From an uncultured Alphaproteobacteria bacterium (GTDB taxonomy: Bacteria; Pseudomonadota; Alphaproteobacteria; RF32; CAG-239): a stretch of DNA of 6,752 nt. The translations under genes and the position numbers were made by a program. Position 1 is the first letter of the stretch. Every line of letters starts with the position of its first letter. Below the pieces are notes generated by a model. That model saw only the letters and a list, made by a program, of their open reading frames with translations, was not told the origin of the DNA and searched no databases. The DNA is taken from positions 1 through 6,752 of the forward strand of contig CALXVW010000053.1 in NCBI GenBank assembly GCA_944392185.1, in the 5' to 3' direction. This document shows, one piece after another, positions 4,277 through 6,752 of the stretch.

Positions 4277-6352
4277 ATGGCTCGTACACATAAATTGGAA
4301 TTGTATAGAAACATCGGTATTATGGCTCACATCGACGCCGGTAAAACGACGACCAGTGAGCGTATCCTTTACTACACAGGTCAAACCCACAAAATCGGTG
4401 AGGTTCATGAAGGCGCTGCCACCATGGACTGGATGGAACAAGAGCAAGAGCGCGGTATTACCATTACCTCTGCTGCCACCACCTGTTTTTGGAAAGGACA
4501 TCGTATTAACTTGATCGATACTCCGGGACACGTTGACTTCACCGTTGAAGTTGAGCGTTCTTTGCGTGTATTGGATGGTGCCATTACCGTATTTGACTCG
4601 GTTGCCGGTGTTGAACCGCAGTCTGAGACAGTTTGGAGACAAGCTGATAAGTATGGCGTACCGAGAATTTGCTTCTGCAACAAAATGGACCGTATCGGTG
4701 CAAACTTCTTCCGTTGTTTGGACATGATTAAGGACCGTTTGGGTGCTCGCCCGTTGGCATTGCAATTGCCGATCGGCGCTGAGGCTGATTTCCGCGGCGT
4801 TGTTGATTTGCTCAACATGAATGCAATCATCTATACCGGCGATACCCCGGATTCTCCGATTGAGATTCAGGAAATTCCGGCTGACCTCAAGGAAAAGGCT
4901 GAAGAATATCATCATAACTTGGTTGAGACTGCCGTTGAGCAAGATGAGCAAGCTATGGAAGATTATCTGGAAGGCAAAGAAGTTTCGGTTGAGACCTTGA
5001 AAAAATGTATCCGCAAAGGTACATTGGCTCAAGACTTTGTTCCGGTCTTCTGTGGTACTGCTTTCAAGAACAAAGGTGTTCAGCCTTTGCTTGATGCGGT
5101 TATTGATTATTTGCCTTCTCCGGTTGATATTCCGGCTATTAAAGGTGTCAATCCCAATACCGATGCGGAAGAAGTTCGTAAACCCGATGACAATCAGCCT
5201 TTAGCTGCTTTGGCATTCAAGATCATGAACGATCCTTTCGTCGGGTCTTTGACCTTTACACGTATTTATTCCGGAACAATGACCGCCGGTTCTTATATCT
5301 ATAACTCGGTTAAAGATAAAAAAGAGCGCGTTGGTCGTATGTTGTTGATGCATTCTAACAAACGTGAAGATTTGAAAGAAGCTCATGCCGGAGATATCGT
5401 CGCTTTGGCCGGTTTGAAAGACACCACTACCGGTGATACCTTGTGTGATCAATCTCATCCGATTGTTCTTGAGAACATGGTATTCCCTGATCCGGTTATT
5501 GAGTTGGCTGTTGAACCGAAAACTAAAGCTGATGTTGAGAAAATGGGCTTGGCTTTGTCTCGTTTGGCGATGGAAGATCCGTCTTTCAAGGTTACGTCAG
5601 ATCCAGACAGTGGACAAACCATTATCCGTGGTATGGGTGAGTTGCACCTCGAAATTATCGTTGATCGTTTGAAACGCGAATTCAAGGTAGAGTGCAATGT
5701 CGGTGAGCCGCAAGTTGCTTATCGTGAGACAATTACTAAACCTTGTGATATTGAATACACCCACAAGAAACAATCCGGTGGTGCCGGTCAGTTCGCAAAA
5801 GTCAAAATTAAGTTTGAACCGATTGAAGGTTACAATGGTTTTGAATTTGAGAACACTGTTGTCGGCGGAAACGTTCCTAAGGAATATATCCCCGGTGTTG
5901 AAAAAGGTTTGCACAGCGCTATGGATGCTGGTGTTATTGCCGGATATCCTGTTACCGGTGTTAAGTGTAACCTTTATGATGGTGCTTATCACGAAGTTGA
6001 CTCTAACGTTATGTGCTTTGAAATTGCTGCTCGTGCTGCTTTCCGCGAAGGTATGCGTCAGGCAAATCCGAAGCTCTTGGAGCCGATTATGAAGGTTGAG
6101 GTTGTTACACCTGAAGAATATATGGGTGATATCATCGGCGATTTGAACTCTCGTCGTGGTTTGGTAAATGGTATGGATCAACGTGCAAATGCTCGCGTGA
6201 TTGACGCTCAGGTGCCTCTGGCCAATATGTTTGGCTATGTAAATACCTTGCGTTCTTTGTCACAGGGTCGTGCACAGTTTACCATGGTGTTTGACCACTA
6301 TGCGGAAGTACCTAAGGATATTGCTGATAAGGTAAAAGCCAAAAATTCATAG
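4277..6352 (+). CDS. fusA: Translation elongation factor G (EF-G)
   Basis: EF-G is the GTPase that drives translocation of tRNA and mRNA and, with RRF, ribosome recycling. The 691-residue product is complete. The G domain shows G1 AHIDAGKTT (17-25), switch I ending ERGITIT (58-64), G3 DTPGHVDF (81-88), G4 NKMD (135-138) and a G5-type CGTAFKNKG (259-267). Domain II follows at about 310-400, domain III at about 405-480 with RGMGELHLEI (451-460), domain IV at about 483-605 with HKKQSGGAGQFAKVKI (496-511) and the tip YHEVDSN (571-577), where H572 matches E. coli H583. Domain V contains EPIMKVEV (602-609) and MFGYVNTLRSLSQGRAQFTM (651-670). This is the canonical EF-G rather than an EF-G2 paralogue. 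The ribosome site AGGG (4263-4266) precedes the ATG after a 22-nt gap from rpsG. A long palindrome begins directly after its TAG stop. Confidence 0.98.
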   Translation: MARTHKLELYRNIGIMAHIDAGKTTTSERILYYTGQTHKIGEVHEGAATMDWMEQEQERGITITSAATTCFWKGHRINLIDTPGHVDFTVEVERSLRVLDGAITVFDSVAGVEPQSETVWRQADKYGVPRICFCNKMDRIGANFFRCLDMIKDRLGARPLALQLPIGAEADFRGVVDLLNMNAIIYTGDTPDSPIEIQEIPADLKEKAEEYHHNLVETAVEQDEQAMEDYLEGKEVSVETLKKCIRKGTLAQDFVPVFCGTAFKNKGVQPLLDAVIDYLPSPVDIPAIKGVNPNTDAEEVRKPDDNQPLAALAFKIMNDPFVGSLTFTRIYSGTMTAGSYIYNSVKDKKERVGRMLLMHSNKREDLKEAHAGDIVALAGLKDTTTGDTLCDQSHPIVLENMVFPDPVIELAVEPKTKADVEKMGLALSRLAMEDPSFKVTSDPDSGQTIIRGMGELHLEIIVDRLKREFKVECNVGEPQVAYRETITKPCDIEYTHKKQSGGAGQFAKVKIKFEPIEGYNGFEFENTVVGGNVPKEYIPGVEKGLHSAMDAGVIAGYPVTGVKCNLYDGAYHEVDSNVMCFEIAARAAFREGMRQANPKLLEPIMKVEVVTPEEYMGDIIGDLNSRRGLVNGMDQRANARVIDAQVPLANMFGYVNTLRSLSQGRAQFTMVFDHYAEVPKDIADKVKAKNS

Positions 6353-6477
6353 GATTTTCGTTTTATAGGGCATCTAGGGCGGTTTGATGCAGTTCGAAAA
6401 ATTCATGTACTTCTTTGTACTCTAAAATTTTTCTCACTTTTCAAATCACCCTATCTGCTCCTCTAAAAGCGAAAATC
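6353..6477 (+). repeat. 125-nt imperfect palindrome in the fusA-tuf spacer
   Basis: The region folds on itself end to end. GATTTTCG (6353-6360) pairs with CGAAAATC (6470-6477); TTTTA (6361-6365) with TAAAA (6464-6468); AGG (6367-6369) with CCT (6460-6462); GCA (6370-6372) with TGC (6456-6458); TAGGG (6375-6379) with CCCTA (6449-6453); GGTTTGA (6381-6387) with TCAAATC (6441-6447, one G-U); AGT (6391-6393) with ACT (6436-6438); GAAAAATT (6396-6403) with AATTTTTC (6426-6433); and GTAC (6407-6410) with GTAC (6417-6420) around loop TTCTTT. I count about 46 pairs with small bulges and internal loops. It begins at the base after the fusA stop. Size and placement recall intergenic palindromic elements such as ERIC, but the sequence was not recognised as any known family. 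Confidence 0.75.
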
Positions 6478-6526
6478 AAACAAGAAAAATTTTTTTATTA
6501 ACTAACTTTATTTGGAGTAAATCTAA
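6353..6526 (+). other. fusA-tuf intergenic spacer
   Basis: The 174-nt spacer is taken up by the palindrome (6353-6477), then an AT-rich stretch with a 7-T run (6491-6497) beginning 13 nt after the stem base, and the tuf ribosome site GGAG (6514-6517). The T-run is too far from the stem for a standard intrinsic terminator. No convincing -35/-10 pair for tuf was found, so tuf is probably at least partly co-transcribed with fusA. Confidence 0.5.
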
Positions 6527-6752
6527 ATGGCAAAAGAGAAGTTTGAGCGGACGAAGCCGCACTGCAACATTGGAACGATTGGTCACGTAGACCACGGTAA
6601 GACGACCTTGACAGCCGCGATTACGAAAGTATTGGCTGAGCAGGGCGGAGCCAGCTTTACGGCATATGACCAAATTGATAAAGCACCTGAAGAGAAGGCA
6701 CGTGGAATTACCATTTCTACCTCACACGTAGAATATGAGACAGCGAATCGCC
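6527..6752 (+). CDS. tuf: Translation elongation factor Tu (EF-Tu), N-terminal part, cut by window
   Basis: EF-Tu carries aminoacyl-tRNA to the ribosomal A site as a GTP complex. The window holds the first 75 residues of about 395. They contain the G1 P-loop GHVDHGKTT (19-27) and the switch I end ARGITIS (58-64). The stretch FTAYDQIDKAPEEKARGITIS (44-64) is typical of alphaproteobacterial EF-Tu. The ATG at 6527 has GGAG (6514-6517) 9 nt upstream. It is the fourth gene of the str operon, separated from fusA by the palindrome-filled spacer. rpsJ would be a common next gene, but it is outside the window. Confidence 0.98.
   Translation, partial: MAKEKFERTKPHCNIGTIGHVDHGKTTLTAAITKVLAEQGGASFTAYDQIDKAPEEKARGITISTSHVEYETANR

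Noticed and set aside
4187..5032. Minus-strand open reading frame of 281 codons across the end of rpsG and fusA
   Set aside because: It is antisense to two strongly conserved genes, its translation resembles no family I know, and it is explained by fusA codon choice.
5597..6181. Minus-strand open reading frame of 194 codons inside fusA
   Set aside because: It is antisense to EF-G domains III-V with no ribosome site or recognisable motifs; a shadow frame.
6402..6457. Separate promoter for tuf in the spacer
   Set aside because: TAAAAT (6423-6428) and TATCTG (6452-6457) resemble -10 hexamers, but the best upstream -35 candidates are poor matches or are spaced only 15 nt away.
6478..6500. Intrinsic terminator made by the fusA-tuf palindrome and the following T-run
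   Set aside because: The T-run starts 13 nt after the base of the stem and the basal stem is AT-rich, unlike a GC-rich stem directly followed by T residues. Termination remains possible but is not supported as a call.

Overview
The window looks like a chromosomal segment of a low-GC (roughly 42% by eye) Gram-negative bacterium, most probably an alphaproteobacterium. The evidence is the EF-Tu start (AYDQIDKAPEEKARGITIS), the S12/S7/EF-G sequences, and lipopolysaccharide genes that imply a Kdo-containing outer membrane. A host-associated or gut lineage would fit the base composition, but that is inference. No mobile element, CRISPR array, tRNA or rRNA was found.

Left part (1-2200, minus strand): a tightly packed LPS cluster read right to left. 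kdsD (arabinose-5-phosphate isomerase, first step towards Kdo) is followed after 3 nt by lptC (membrane-anchored LPS transport protein), which overlaps lptA (periplasmic LPS bridge protein, cut by the window edge) by 4 nt. Together they join Kdo supply to LPS export. The presumed kdsD ribosome-binding site lies inside a perfect 8-bp inverted repeat.

Middle (2201-3399): a divergent intergenic region, then a plus-strand gene for a stand-alone BPL_N / class I glutamine-amidotransferase-like protein of unknown function. Its predicted promoter places the transcript start at or next to the ATG. The 261-nt gap after it has four copies of AGACTCA (one inverted), a promoter for the ribosomal operon and a structured leader.

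Right part (3400-6752, plus strand): the str operon rpsL-rpsG-fusA-tuf, encoding S12, S7, EF-G and the first 75 residues of EF-Tu. The first three genes are closely spaced with clear ribosome-binding sites. The 174-nt fusA-tuf spacer is mostly a 125-nt imperfect palindrome (about 46 pairable positions) starting at the base after the fusA stop. This hairpin is the most unusual structure in the window.

The coding content is ordinary housekeeping. The items of interest are non-coding: the fusA-tuf palindrome, the hairpin over the kdsD ribosome-binding site, the repeated AGACTCA motif at the str promoter, and the possibly leaderless BPL_N gene.
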